This document shows, one piece after another, positions 8,952 through 17,741 of a DNA stretch of 64,000 bases (positions within the stretch are counted from its first letter, which is position 1; each line of letters begins with the position of its first letter). The notes under the pieces were generated by a model that ran no database searches, was not told the origin of the DNA, and worked only from the letters and a program-made list of their open reading frames with translations. The stretch is from Flavisphingomonas formosensis. GTDB taxonomy: Bacteria; Pseudomonadota; Alphaproteobacteria; Sphingomonadales; Sphingomonadaceae. The translations under genes and the position numbers were made by a program. The DNA lies in contig NZ_WRPK01000014.1 of NCBI RefSeq assembly GCF_009755815.1, positions 62,001 to 126,000 on the forward strand, read 5' to 3'.

Positions 8952-10231
8952 CGGCGCTGCGTTACGCGGCGCTCGGCGCCGCGCTGTTCCTTTCCGCTTG
9001 TGGTGTCGTACCCTCCACGCCGGAGTCAGCCGGTAGCCGTGCGCCGTCCGCGCCGAAGCTGCCGATCATCGTTCCCGACACCATCCCGGCGCCTGCCCAC
9101 GGCCCGTCGACCGCGCCGCTGCCGCAGACGCCCGCTGCGAGCGGCGCAAATGCCCGTGGTGCCGGGGTTCAGCCGGGGCCTGCCGTGGCAAGCCTGCCGA
9201 TCACTGCCGATGGCGCGCGCGCCGCGCTGGGTGCCTTCAGGCTGTCCTGTCCGGCGCTCGTCAAGCGGACGGACGGCAGCGGCCTTACCATTCCATCGGA
9301 TTGGGCGCCGGCCTGCAACGCGGCCGTCTCCTGGCCGGACAGCGACGCGCGGAGTTTTTTTGCGCGCTATTTCGAAACCGCGGTTGTCGGGACCGGCAGC
9401 GCCTATGCGACGGGCTATTATGAACCCGAAATCCTCGGATCGCGCAGCCGCTCGTCTGGTTTCACGGTGCCGATCTACCGCCGCCCGCCCGACTTGATCG
9501 ATGTCGATCTCGGCCTCTTCGCGCCGGACCTGAAGGGCAAGAGGATTCGCGGCCGCGTGTCCGCAAACACGCTCATTCCCTATCATGATCGAACGGCGAT
9601 CGATGGCGGCGCGCTTGCCGGGCAGGGGTTGGAGATCGCCTGGGCCGCCGATCCTATCGAATTCTTCTTCCTCCAGGTCCAGGGCTCGGGACGGCTGCGC
9701 CTGCCCGACGGCACGATCATGCGGATCGGCTATGACGGGCAGAATGGCCGCGATTATGTCGGTATAGGCAAATGGATGAAGGATCGCGGCATGCTCGCAT
9801 CGGGCTCCGCGACGATGCAGGGCGTCATGGCCCGACTGCGGCAGGAGCCGGATGGCGGCATCTCGATCATGCAGCAGAACAAGAGCTTCGTGTTTTTCAA
9901 GGAAATCGTCGGGCCGGGGCCGTTGGGTGCGCTGGGCGTGCCGGTCACGGGCCGGGTCTCTGTCGCCGCCGATCCGGCCTATATTCCTTTGGGAGCGCCT
10001 GTGTGGCTTGAGATGGATCGCAGCGAGGCGACCGGCTTGTGGGTCGCGCAGGATACGGGCGGCGCGATCAAGGGAGCAAATCGCATCGACACCTTCTGGG
10101 GTGCGGGCGACAATGCCCGGACCGTGGCGGGCGGCATGTCCTCGCGCGGACAGGCCACCATCCTGCTGCCGATCGGCAGCGTGGCGCGCGCTCGGGGGGG
10201 CAGCGGTGGCGGGGCGGCAGCTCGACCCTGA
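8948..10231 (+). CDS. mltA: Membrane-bound lytic murein transglycosylase A (MltA), lipoprotein
   Basis: MltA cleaves the glycan strands of peptidoglycan, forming 1,6-anhydro ends. This 427-residue product begins with a lipoprotein signal ending in the lipobox LSAC. A proline/alanine linker and then the MltA barrel follow, with YATGYYEPEILGSRSRSSGF, FFFLQVQGSGRLRLPDG and DYVGIGKWM. The C-terminal 3D domain carries GRVSVAADPAYIPLGAPVWL, LWVAQDTGGAIKG and the aspartates of RIDTFWG. All expected domains are present. The GTG start overlaps the stop of the Tim44-like gene, and the end overlaps the Smr gene, so the three genes form a tight operon. Confidence 0.93.
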   Translation: MTALRYAALGAALFLSACGVVPSTPESAGSRAPSAPKLPIIVPDTIPAPAHGPSTAPLPQTPAASGANARGAGVQPGPAVASLPITADGARAALGAFRLSCPALVKRTDGSGLTIPSDWAPACNAAVSWPDSDARSFFARYFETAVVGTGSAYATGYYEPEILGSRSRSSGFTVPIYRRPPDLIDVDLGLFAPDLKGKRIRGRVSANTLIPYHDRTAIDGGALAGQGLEIAWAADPIEFFFLQVQGSGRLRLPDGTIMRIGYDGQNGRDYVGIGKWMKDRGMLASGSATMQGVMARLRQEPDGGISIMQQNKSFVFFKEIVGPGPLGALGVPVTGRVSVAADPAYIPLGAPVWLEMDRSEATGLWVAQDTGGAIKGANRIDTFWGAGDNARTVAGGMSSRGQATILLPIGSVARARGGSGGGAAARP

Positions 10232-10760
10232 AGAAGCCATGCTCTGGCGGCGCGTGATCGCGACAGTCCGCCCGATCGAAGGCAATCGTTCCATGCACCC
10301 GTCGCTGCCAGCGGCCGAAACCCCCTCCGCGAAAACGGAGCGGGCGACGAAGCCTGCGCCGGTCTCATCGCCCGCTCGTCGCGGTGAACCGGCTTCCCGG
10401 CCGAGCCCTGGCGAAACGCTGGACGGCGGCTGGGATCGCCGGCTTCGCCGCGGCATCGTCGAGCCCGATGCGACGATCGATCTTCATGGCCACACGCTGG
10501 CCAGCGCCCATGCGGCCTTGGATGCCGGTATTGCGCGCACTTTGGCACGAGGCGGCCGCCTGATCCTGCTCGTCACAGGCAAACCGCGGCCGCAACAGAG
10601 CGAGGGACCTCGCCGCGGCGCTATCCGCGCTGCCGTCGGGGATTGGCTGGCGGCGTCCCGTCACGTCGCCGACATCGCCGCGGTGCGGGGCGCTCATCCG
10701 CGGCACGGCGGCACCGGCGCCCTCTATATCGTGCTGCGCCGGCGCGATCGTCCTGCCTGA
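10206..10760 (+). CDS. Smr-domain protein (MutS2 C-terminal-like endonuclease domain)
   Basis: The protein has 184 residues: a basic, low-complexity N-terminal half and a C-terminal Smr domain with TIDLHGHTLASAHAALDAGI, LILLVTGKPR and the closing HPRHGGTGALYIVLRR. Smr domains bind nucleic acid and in some proteins nick DNA or cleave RNA; the LDLHGxxxxxA histidine is present. The GTG start at 10206 overlaps the end of mltA by 26 bases and is preceded by a G-rich ribosome-binding stretch. Stand-alone Smr proteins like this are common next to mltA in sphingomonads. The cellular role is unknown. Confidence 0.87.
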   Translation: MAGRQLDPEEAMLWRRVIATVRPIEGNRSMHPSLPAAETPSAKTERATKPAPVSSPARRGEPASRPSPGETLDGGWDRRLRRGIVEPDATIDLHGHTLASAHAALDAGIARTLARGGRLILLVTGKPRPQQSEGPRRGAIRAAVGDWLAASRHVADIAAVRGAHPRHGGTGALYIVLRRRDRPA

Positions 10761-10851
10761 CGAGGATTTCTTAACTCCCTCCGTGTCATAGCGCCGTCGA
10801 GGGAAGACCGGACCAGATCCGGTCTGGCATCAGGGGGCAGGCTCTTACGGC

Positions 10852-12564
10852 ATGGAAGGTTTCTCGCTCAAGAGCCGCGCGGTCGCGTTCGCGCTAGCTG
10901 CCGGAGCCGTCGTCTTCATTCTGGCTTTGCTGGCGGGGGCGCCAAAGGCCGGCACGCACGGCCAAGTGCTGAGCGCGTTGATCATCGCCATCGTCTGTGG
11001 CGTGATGAGCTGGGGCTCGGCCGAGCGTGCGATCGCCGGCACCGCCGAAGCTGTGGACGCGGTGTCGGATCGGATCGTCCAGGCGGCGGAGGGAGATTTG
11101 CTGTCACCCACGCCGAACTCGGTATCGGCGACGCTGCCGATGTTGGCGACTGCCGTCGAGGGCCTCTTCGCCCAGGTGCGCGCCAATCTTGAAAGCGTGA
11201 ACGCGCTGGCGATGTATGATCCAGTCACCTCATTGCCGAACCGCGTCAAGTTCCGCCGCGATGCCGAGCAGCTGCTCGCCGGTATTCCTCATGGCAGCGT
11301 AGCCGCCTTGCTGTTCATCGATCTCGACCGCTTCAAGCAGGTGAATGACAGCCTGGGTCATGCGCAGGGCGATCAGCTGCTGATGATGGTGGCCAACCGG
11401 CTGCGCCACGTCGCGGCTGGCGAAGGGATCGGCGGCGCGGGGAGCGAACTGCCGGAACCGATCGTCGCACGTCTTGCCGGCGACGAGTTCACCCTGCTGT
11501 TCGCCGGGCTTCGTGATCAGAGCCACGCCCTGCGCCTCGCGCGCCGCATTCTCTACGGTCTGTCCGAACCTTTCCATATGAGCGATCATTCGCTCGATAT
11601 AGGCGCGTCGATTGGGGTCGCGCTCTATCCCATGCATGGCGGCGATCTGAGCTGTCTGATGCGCGCCGCGGACGTTGCGATGTACGAGGCCAAGGCAAAT
11701 GGCCGCAATCAGGTGCAGTTCTTCACCGATGCCCTGGCAGCGCAGTTCGAAGATAAGCTTAAACTTGAGCGCGAGCTGCGTCAGGCGGTCGAGCGCAACG
11801 AGTTTGAGCTGGTCTTCCAGCCGCAGCTCGACGTGCGCACCGATACGATCGTAGCGGCCGAGGCCCTAATCCGCTGGCGCCATCCCACCCAAGGGCTGCG
11901 CATGCCTGGCTCCTTCATCGCCGCTGCGGAGGAAAATGGCCTGATCGTCGATATTGGCGGCTGGGTGGTGGATGCCGTCGCGGACACGCTGGCGCGCTGG
12001 CACCGCCAGGGCCTCAGCCAGCGGCTGACCTTCAACGTCAGCCCGCGGCAACTCGAACGGCCGGATTTCGTCGATCGCCTGCGTCTCGCAGTGGAAAGCA
12101 GCGGCGCACCCTACTCGAAGCTGGAGATTGAGATCACCGAAACGCTGGCGATGCAATGCAGCCCGGCAGTGCTCGAAAGCATAGCGCGGCTGCGCGGCTG
12201 GGGCATCGCCATCGCGATCGACGATTTCGGCACAGGTTATTCCAATTTCGCCAGGATGAAGGACATGCCGCTCGACCGGGTGAAGCTCGACGGCAGTCTG
12301 ATCCAGGACATCGTGCGTTCGTCCGAGACGCGGGCGATGGTCCATTCGATGATCAACCTGGTCCACGGACTCGGCTACGAAGTCGTCGCCGAACGCGTTG
12401 AAGACGATGCACAGCGGCAGGTGCTGCGCGTCATCGGCTGCGATCTGATCCAGGGCTATACCCTGTCGAAACCTGTCGACGAGCAGATCTTCGTCGACTG
12501 GATTTCGGGGCGGGTCACCCCCTTCGATCAGTCGCGCAGGGTGCGCTCGATCACGTCTGCGTAG
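10852..12564 (+). CDS. Membrane GGDEF-EAL protein (cyclic-di-GMP turnover)
   Basis: The 570-residue protein has two N-terminal membrane helices (about residues 9-29 and 41-56) and a short linker. A GGDEF domain (about 115-270, LFIDLDRFKQVNDSLGHAQGD) reads AGDEF instead of GGDEF. The C-terminal EAL domain carries AEALIRWRHP, EITETLAM, IDDFGTGYSNF, the Lys of DRVKLDGS and QGYTLSKP. The phosphodiesterase residues therefore look intact. The glycine-to-alanine change leaves cyclase activity uncertain, since some AGDEF proteins are active and others act as GTP-sensing modules. No obvious ribosome-binding site precedes the ATG. The 3' end overlaps the convergent dapE gene by 37 bases. Confidence 0.9.
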   Translation: MEGFSLKSRAVAFALAAGAVVFILALLAGAPKAGTHGQVLSALIIAIVCGVMSWGSAERAIAGTAEAVDAVSDRIVQAAEGDLLSPTPNSVSATLPMLATAVEGLFAQVRANLESVNALAMYDPVTSLPNRVKFRRDAEQLLAGIPHGSVAALLFIDLDRFKQVNDSLGHAQGDQLLMMVANRLRHVAAGEGIGGAGSELPEPIVARLAGDEFTLLFAGLRDQSHALRLARRILYGLSEPFHMSDHSLDIGASIGVALYPMHGGDLSCLMRAADVAMYEAKANGRNQVQFFTDALAAQFEDKLKLERELRQAVERNEFELVFQPQLDVRTDTIVAAEALIRWRHPTQGLRMPGSFIAAAEENGLIVDIGGWVVDAVADTLARWHRQGLSQRLTFNVSPRQLERPDFVDRLRLAVESSGAPYSKLEIEITETLAMQCSPAVLESIARLRGWGIAIAIDDFGTGYSNFARMKDMPLDRVKLDGSLIQDIVRSSETRAMVHSMINLVHGLGYEVVAERVEDDAQRQVLRVIGCDLIQGYTLSKPVDEQIFVDWISGRVTPFDQSRRVRSITSA

Positions 12565-13661
12565 ATATCGGTGAGGCGATAGAGGTCCGCAATCGCGACT
12601 GCCTCGTCCAGCTTGTGCATCGTCGCGTTGGGCAGGCCGAACTCCACCACCGGGCAGATGCGCGAAAGGAAGCGCGCGTCGGACGTGCCGCCGCTGGTCG
12701 ACAGCTTTGGCGTGACGCCGGTGACGCCAGCGATGGCCTCGGAAACCAGTGTCGAGAGCGTGCCGGGCTCGGTGAGGAAGGCCTCGCCCGAGATGCGGGC
12801 ATCGAGATGCGCGCCCGGCGCGTGGTTCTGAATCAGCGCGCGGACATGATCGACCAGCGCCTGGCCGCGCTGCAGATCGTTGAAGCGGATGTTCAGTCGC
12901 GCTCCGGCGCGCGCCGGAATCACGTTGGTCGCGGCGTTGCCGGTCTCGATATCGGTAATTTCGAGGTTGGAGGGTTGGAACCAGTCGTTGCCGTCATCCA
13001 GCGTCCAGCGGTCGAGCGCATCGAGCAGCCGCACGAGCCGTGGTACCGGATTGTCCGCGAGATGCGGATAGGCGACATGACCCTGAGTTCCGGGCACGTC
13101 GATCCACATATTGACCGAGCCGCGCCGGCCGATCTTGATCGTATCGCCCAGCCGTGCCTCGGACGTCGGCTCGCCTACCAGGCAGAGATCGGGCCGGATG
13201 CCGCGTTCGGCCATCCAATCCATCAGCGCCACGGTGCCATAGGTGGCGGGGCCTTCCTCGTCGCCGGTGATGATCAGGCTGAGCGTGCCGGAAGAGCCGG
13301 CGGTGCGCTCTGCGGCGGAGATGAAGGCGGCGATCGCGCCTTTCATGTCCACCGCGCCGCGGCCGTGCAGCAGATCGCCGCGCACCGCAGGCTCGAACGG
13401 ATTGCTCGTCCAGCCCGGTCCGGGAGGGACGACGTCGCTATGGCCGGCAAAGGCGAAATGGCGGCCGCCCGAGCCGCGCGTGGCGAAGAGATTCTCGACA
13501 GGCCCGTCCGGCGCCTCGCCCGCGACGAAACGATGCACGGTGAAGCCGATCGCTCCCAGCGCGTTTTCGATCACGTCCAGCGCGCCGGCATCCGCTGGCG
13601 TGACGCTGGGGCAGGCGATGAGGCGTCGGGTGAGGTCGAGCGGATCGATCGTGGCGTGCAT
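12528..13661 (-). CDS. dapE: Succinyl-diaminopimelate desuccinylase (DapE)
   Basis: DapE removes succinate from N-succinyl-LL-diaminopimelate on the route to lysine and peptidoglycan diaminopimelate. The 377-residue protein is a complete M20-family dizinc hydrolase. FAFAGHSDVVPPGPGW carries a zinc histidine and catalytic Asp, GRGAVDMKGAIAAF the bridging Asp, and LIITGDEEGPATYG the catalytic Glu pair. LSTSGGTSDARFL and a histidine in ATMHKLDEAV follow near the end. The length and all motifs match DapE rather than other M20 peptidases. It starts at ATG 13661 and converges with the GGDEF-EAL gene, their ends overlapping. Confidence 0.94.
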   Translation of the reverse strand: MHATIDPLDLTRRLIACPSVTPADAGALDVIENALGAIGFTVHRFVAGEAPDGPVENLFATRGSGGRHFAFAGHSDVVPPGPGWTSNPFEPAVRGDLLHGRGAVDMKGAIAAFISAAERTAGSSGTLSLIITGDEEGPATYGTVALMDWMAERGIRPDLCLVGEPTSEARLGDTIKIGRRGSVNMWIDVPGTQGHVAYPHLADNPVPRLVRLLDALDRWTLDDGNDWFQPSNLEITDIETGNAATNVIPARAGARLNIRFNDLQRGQALVDHVRALIQNHAPGAHLDARISGEAFLTEPGTLSTLVSEAIAGVTGVTPKLSTSGGTSDARFLSRICPVVEFGLPNATMHKLDEAVAIADLYRLTDIYADVIERTLRD

Positions 13662-13753
13662 CGCGTCCGCCTAGAGCATTTTCGACACGGGTGGAAACAC
13701 CCCGCGAGTCGGAACGTGCGTAACGTGCCTGAAAAGGAGCGTGAGCGGATCGC

Positions 13754-14428
13754 TTAGATTTTTCCGGCCTGTTGCGGCTCGAATTTCTCGATCACCCATT
13801 GTTCCTCCTGCGCGGCGGCGAGCCAGTCCTGCATGAAGGGATGGGTGAGTACCGCTTCGGCATAGGCGACGGCGAAGCGGGGCAGCGGGATGGAATAGGT
13901 CACGAAGCGGGTGATCACCGGGGCGAACATGATGTCCGCCGCGCCGAAATCGCTGAACAGGAAGGGCCCCGTGCCGCCGAATCGCGCACGCGCCTCCGCC
14001 CAGAGTTCGAGGATGCGCACGACATCCTGCTGCACGCCCTCGCTGAGCTCGCGCGGCGGCAGGCGGTGGCGCAGATTCATCGAATGCTCGCGCCGCAGAT
14101 TGGCGAAGCTCGAATGCATCTCGGCGGCCATGGATCGCGCCATCGCGCGGGCGGCGTCGTCGGCTGGCCAGAAGCGGTCGCGCCCTGTCTTGTCCGCCAG
14201 ATATTCGATGATGGCGAGGCTGTCCCATACGACAGTCTCGTCATCCCAGAGGATCGGCACCTTGCCCGAAGAGGGCGCGAACTCGTCGCCTTCGCGCCGC
14301 TTGTCCCAATCCTCGTCATAGAGCGGGACGACGATCTCCTCGAACGGCAGGCCGGACTGGCGAACGGCGAGCCAGCCGCGCAGCGACCAGGAGGAATAGG
14401 CCTTGTTGCCGATGAAGAGCTTGAGCAT
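13754..14428 (-). CDS. Glutathione S-transferase family protein
   Basis: The protein has 224 residues with the thioredoxin-like N-terminal GST domain (MLKLFIGNKAYSSWSLRGWLA, then GKVPILWDDETVVWDSLAIIEYLAD, which holds the cis-proline and the Glu/Asp-Ser glutathione contact). An all-helical C-terminal domain follows, with FSDFGAADIMFAPVITRFVTY. Serines near residues 12-13 (SSWS) are candidate catalytic residues, as in zeta/theta-like GSTs. Substrate is unknown; such enzymes in this context commonly act in detoxification or catabolism. It lies between dapE and the SnoaL-like gene, all on the minus strand, with gaps of 53-92 bases. Confidence 0.87.
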   Translation of the reverse strand: MLKLFIGNKAYSSWSLRGWLAVRQSGLPFEEIVVPLYDEDWDKRREGDEFAPSSGKVPILWDDETVVWDSLAIIEYLADKTGRDRFWPADDAARAMARSMAAEMHSSFANLRREHSMNLRHRLPPRELSEGVQQDVVRILELWAEARARFGGTGPFLFSDFGAADIMFAPVITRFVTYSIPLPRFAVAYAEAVLTHPFMQDWLAAAQEEQWVIEKFEPQQAGKI

Positions 14429-14481
14429 GGGCGAGCGGGATAAAGCGCGAAGGCGTTTCGCTCAACCCGCAAGCGTCGGGT

Positions 14482-14883
14482 TTACGCCCGACGAAAGTTG
14501 GATGGGCCCCAATAGGCGTCCATCGCGACGATCCGGCCCTCGCCGTCGAACCGCATGACGTCCAACGTGTCGGTCTCGAATATCTCGCTGTGATTGATCG
14601 TACGGGCGATGAAGGCGGCGGCGCCGTGGCGTCCCGCAACGCGGACATTGCCCTCCAGCGTCATCTGGATGCCGCCGCCCATGGCGTCGAAACCGGATTG
14701 ATAGAAGGCCCGGATCGCCGGATGGCCGCGATATTCCGGCCCATCGACCGGATCGCGCACGACCGCATCGGGCGCGAACAGCGCCACGATGCCGTCCGTA
14801 TCGCCCGCGCTCAGCAGGGCGCCATAGCGTTCGAACACGGAACGGATATGATCGGGGCCGGGCCGGTCGGCATCGTCGCTCAT
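14482..14883 (-). CDS. SnoaL-like / ketosteroid-isomerase-fold protein
   Basis: The 133-residue protein has the NTF2-like cone fold pattern: VFERYGALLSAGDTDGIVALFAPDAVVRDPVDGPEYRGHPAIRAFY, then strands MTLEGNVRVAGRHGAAAF and TLDVMRFDGEGRIVAMDAYWGP. The aspartate in FAPDAVVRDP sits where the catalytic acid of steroid delta-isomerases lies. Members include isomerases, cyclases and binding proteins, so no reaction is assigned. Only 13 bases separate its start from the SDR gene upstream, which suggests a two-gene operon and possibly a shared substrate. Confidence 0.8.
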   Translation of the reverse strand: MSDDADRPGPDHIRSVFERYGALLSAGDTDGIVALFAPDAVVRDPVDGPEYRGHPAIRAFYQSGFDAMGGGIQMTLEGNVRVAGRHGAAAFIARTINHSEIFETDTLDVMRFDGEGRIVAMDAYWGPSNFRRA

Positions 14884-14896
14884 CGCATCGCCTCCG

Positions 14897-15661
14897 TCAG
14901 CCGGCCACGGTGAAGCCGCCGTCCACCGGCAGCGTCTGGCCCGTCACCCAGGATGCGGCGGCGCTGGAGAGGAAGAGCACCGGTCCGGCAATGTCCGCCG
15001 GAACGCCCAGTCGCCCGGCGGGGGTGCGCTGCAGGGTCGGCTCGGACCAGGCGGGATTGGCGATGGTCGTGGCGGTCATGCGGCTTTCCGTGAGACCGGC
15101 GGCGACGGCGTTCACCCGAATGTTGCGGCGCGCCCAGGCGACGGCAAGCGCGCGGGTCAGGCCGATAAGACCGGTCTTGGCGGCGCCATAGCCTGGCACG
15201 ATTTCGATCCCGAAATAGGAGGACATGGATCCGATGCCGATCACCGAGGCTCCGCCCGGCAGCTTGCTCTCCTCCAGCTTGTCGACCAGTCTACGTGCCA
15301 TGCGATAGCCGCCGTTGAGATGCATGAACACGGCGCGATCGAAGATGTCGGGATCATATTCGTCGAGGCCGATGCTCGGCATGGCGAAGCCGGCATTGTT
15401 GATGAGGATGTCCACCTTGTCGATCGCCGCGGCGACCGTGTCGATGCTCTCTCGGCTCTCGATGTCGAGCTTGAGATAGCGATATCCCGCAAGATCCTCG
15501 TCATAGTCGGCGGCCGAGGCGCGCGTGCCGGTGATGGTGACGTCCGCCCCTGCCGCGCGATAGGCTGCGGCGATGCCTGCCCCGATGCCGCTCGTTCCGC
15601 CCGTCACCAGCACCGCTGCGCCGGAATAATCGAAACGGATTGTGGGCCAGTTGTCCTGCAT
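14897..15661 (-). CDS. Short-chain dehydrogenase/reductase (SDR)
   Basis: A classical SDR of 254 residues. It has the cofactor loop VLVTGGTSGIGAGIA, ILINNAGFA, the catalytic Ser in IGIGSMSSYFG and the catalytic Tyr/Lys in YGAAKTGL. The tail WVTGQTLPVDGGFTVAG is the usual SDR ending. It should oxidise or reduce a hydroxyl/carbonyl with NAD(P)(H). With the SnoaL-like isomerase downstream and the AraC gene upstream on the same strand, it may belong to a small inducible catabolic operon; that is inference. No specific substrate can be read from sequence. Confidence 0.9.
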   Translation of the reverse strand: MQDNWPTIRFDYSGAAVLVTGGTSGIGAGIAAAYRAAGADVTITGTRASAADYDEDLAGYRYLKLDIESRESIDTVAAAIDKVDILINNAGFAMPSIGLDEYDPDIFDRAVFMHLNGGYRMARRLVDKLEESKLPGGASVIGIGSMSSYFGIEIVPGYGAAKTGLIGLTRALAVAWARRNIRVNAVAAGLTESRMTATTIANPAWSEPTLQRTPAGRLGVPADIAGPVLFLSSAAASWVTGQTLPVDGGFTVAG

Positions 15662-15809
15662 CGCTTCGGGCTCCTTCCCTCGTTCGGCGCGCTCTCCTGA
15701 CGGCGCGCCTTTCGCCCGTTAGTTACGGCGCGAGCCAAGCGGCGGGCAAGGCACCGGCTTTACGCGAACGGACACGGATTTTGCGGACGGGACGCAAAGC
15801 GCCTGGGCG

Positions 15810-16661
15810 TCAGTGCAGCCTGCGGGCGAATTGCTGCGGGGAGCAGCCCGCGCGGCGGCGAAAGGCGGTGGAGAAGCTGCTCGTGCCGGAAAATCCGAGT
15901 AGTGCGGCAATCTCCGCCATTGATCGATTTCCGCTGCGCACCATCCGCTCGGCCCGTGCCTGGCGTGCGAGACCGACGGCGTCGCTGAGCGTGCCGCCGG
16001 TCGATGCGCGGTAGGCGCGGGCGAGATGACGCGGGGTGATCCGCAGCAGCGCGGCGAGCTCAGTGATGCTTGGCGAGGGCGCGGCGGGGTCGTCGATTCG
16101 ATCGGCCAGCCGACGCAATTGCCAGGGCGCCAGGCCGCCGGTCCGCTGAACGACTTCGCCGCGTTGGCCTGAAAGGAAGGCGCCGAGATCCGCCGCCAGC
16201 ATCAGCGTCAGGCTGTCGAGCAGGAAGGCGGATCCCATGTCCGGCGCCTTGAGCTCGGCCAGGATGCGTCTGGTGAAGGCCAGCATCGCCGGCGGGTCGA
16301 CATGCATCATCCGGCGTTGCACCTCGGGATCGCGATGATCGGGCACGAGGCGATCGGGGCCGGCGAAAGCGTCGGGCCGGAAGCCGATGCGCAGGAACAT
16401 CTGCGTGCCGCCCGATCCGCGCGAATGCAGCCGCGTGCCGCCGGGCTGGAAGATCAGATCGCCCATCGGCAGGAAATCCGCCTGTACGACGTCGCGATAG
16501 CAGCCATATTTGGCCTCGGGTGCGCTGTTCATGTCGAAGCTGAGCGTCGGCCACTGCTCGAGCCGCACGATTTCATTGGGGGTGGGCCAGTGTCCGCGGC
16601 ACAACTCGATCGCCGCGTGCGGCGTGTCGGCGCGGCGCGTCACGGTCCATTCGGAAATCAT
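15810..16661 (-). CDS. AraC-family transcriptional regulator
   Basis: The 283-residue protein has an N-terminal AraC-type sensor half (DFLPMGDLIFQPGGTRLHSRG). The C-terminal double helix-turn-helix carries SITELAALLRITPRHLARAYRASTGGTLSDAVGLARQ and MAEIAALLGFSGTSSFSTAFRRRAGCSPQQFARRL. These match the AraC signature closely. It is oriented toward the SDR-SnoaL pair with a 148-bp gap and is a plausible activator of that pair. Its ligand is unknown. Confidence 0.88.
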   Translation of the reverse strand: MISEWTVTRRADTPHAAIELCRGHWPTPNEIVRLEQWPTLSFDMNSAPEAKYGCYRDVVQADFLPMGDLIFQPGGTRLHSRGSGGTQMFLRIGFRPDAFAGPDRLVPDHRDPEVQRRMMHVDPPAMLAFTRRILAELKAPDMGSAFLLDSLTLMLAADLGAFLSGQRGEVVQRTGGLAPWQLRRLADRIDDPAAPSPSITELAALLRITPRHLARAYRASTGGTLSDAVGLARQARAERMVRSGNRSMAEIAALLGFSGTSSFSTAFRRRAGCSPQQFARRLH

Positions 16662-16782
16662 CAGGCTCGTCTCTCCTCCGAGCGTGCAGCGTGGGCCGCA
16701 TCGCCGGATGAGGCAAGCCTATGACCCACAGGCCCGTCATTTTCCGTCCGCTCTCGTAAAGGCTGGTTCCGTGGCATCGAAT

Positions 16783-17652
16783 TCAGGCGTTGGTGCGGCC
16801 GGAGGCGGCCCATTGCAGGATCACCTGCGTCAGCGTGTCGGCAACCATATGATGTCCCCCGGGACCGATGATGACGAACTCCAACTCCGCGAGTGCGGGC
16901 AAGTCGGCGGCCTGCATGGCGACGGCAAGGCCGGGCGGAATCAGCCGCATGGAATGGGGCATCAGGCCGATCCCCGCGCGCGCCGCGGCGCCGAGCGCAT
17001 TGAGGCTGCCGCTGGTGAAGGCGATCCGCCACGGCCGGCCGGCACGTTCCAGCGTTTCGAGGGCGCTGGCGCGCGTTACGCTCGGCGGCGGATAGAGCAG
17101 TAGTGGCAAGGGTGCATGAAGGTCGAGCCGCAAGCCCGGCTGGCCGACCCAGGCGATCGGCTCGCGCCAGGCCGTGATGCCGCGCCGGTCGCCGGCCCGT
17201 CGTTTGACGAAGATGATGTCGAGCCGGCCGGCATCGAAGGCAGCGTAAATATCCTCGCTGAGCCCCGCCGAGAGTTCGAGATCCACCCCGGGATAGCGGC
17301 GGATGAAGGCTGCGAGAACGTCCGGCAGCGCTGAAAGCACGAAATCCTCCGACGCGCCGAAGCGCAGCCGCCCGCGAAGCGGCACGCCGCTTAGGAAACG
17401 GGCCATCCCGTCATGCGCTTCGAGCACCCGGCGCGCCTGATCCAGCATCGCCTCGCCTTGCGCGGTGAACGCGATGCGATGCGTGTCGCGGTCGAGCAAC
17501 CGCCGGCTGGTCGCTTCCTCGAGGCGCCGGACATGCTGGCTGATGGTCGATTGCCGCAAGCCCAGGGCGCGGGCGGCGGCGGTGAAGCTGCCCGCGTCGG
17601 CGATCGTCACGAGCGTGCGTAGCAGGTCTGGATGGATGGTCGTCATGGTCAT
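16783..17652 (-). CDS. LysR-type transcriptional regulator
   Basis: A typical LysR regulator of 289 residues. It has an N-terminal winged helix-turn-helix (LLRTLVTIADAGSFTAAARALGLRQSTISQHVRRLEE) and a substrate-binding-like domain starting near residue 95 (GRLRFGASEDFVLSALPDVLAAF). It is transcribed divergently from the SBF-type transporter gene 89 bases away. Divergent LysR regulators usually control the neighbouring gene, so this transporter is its likely target. The intergenic region has an AT-rich dyad-like stretch (GTGATGACTATTATCATGGTGATC) that could be its binding site. Confidence 0.9.
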   Translation of the reverse strand: MTMTTIHPDLLRTLVTIADAGSFTAAARALGLRQSTISQHVRRLEEATSRRLLDRDTHRIAFTAQGEAMLDQARRVLEAHDGMARFLSGVPLRGRLRFGASEDFVLSALPDVLAAFIRRYPGVDLELSAGLSEDIYAAFDAGRLDIIFVKRRAGDRRGITAWREPIAWVGQPGLRLDLHAPLPLLLYPPPSVTRASALETLERAGRPWRIAFTSGSLNALGAAARAGIGLMPHSMRLIPPGLAVAMQAADLPALAELEFVIIGPGGHHMVADTLTQVILQWAASGRTNA

Positions 17653-17741
17653 CGCCTTTCGTGATGACTATTATCATGGTGATCGGGATTGTGCATTACC
17701 GATGGCGGTCATAGCTCGGCGGCGCAACCGGGAGCCTGCCC

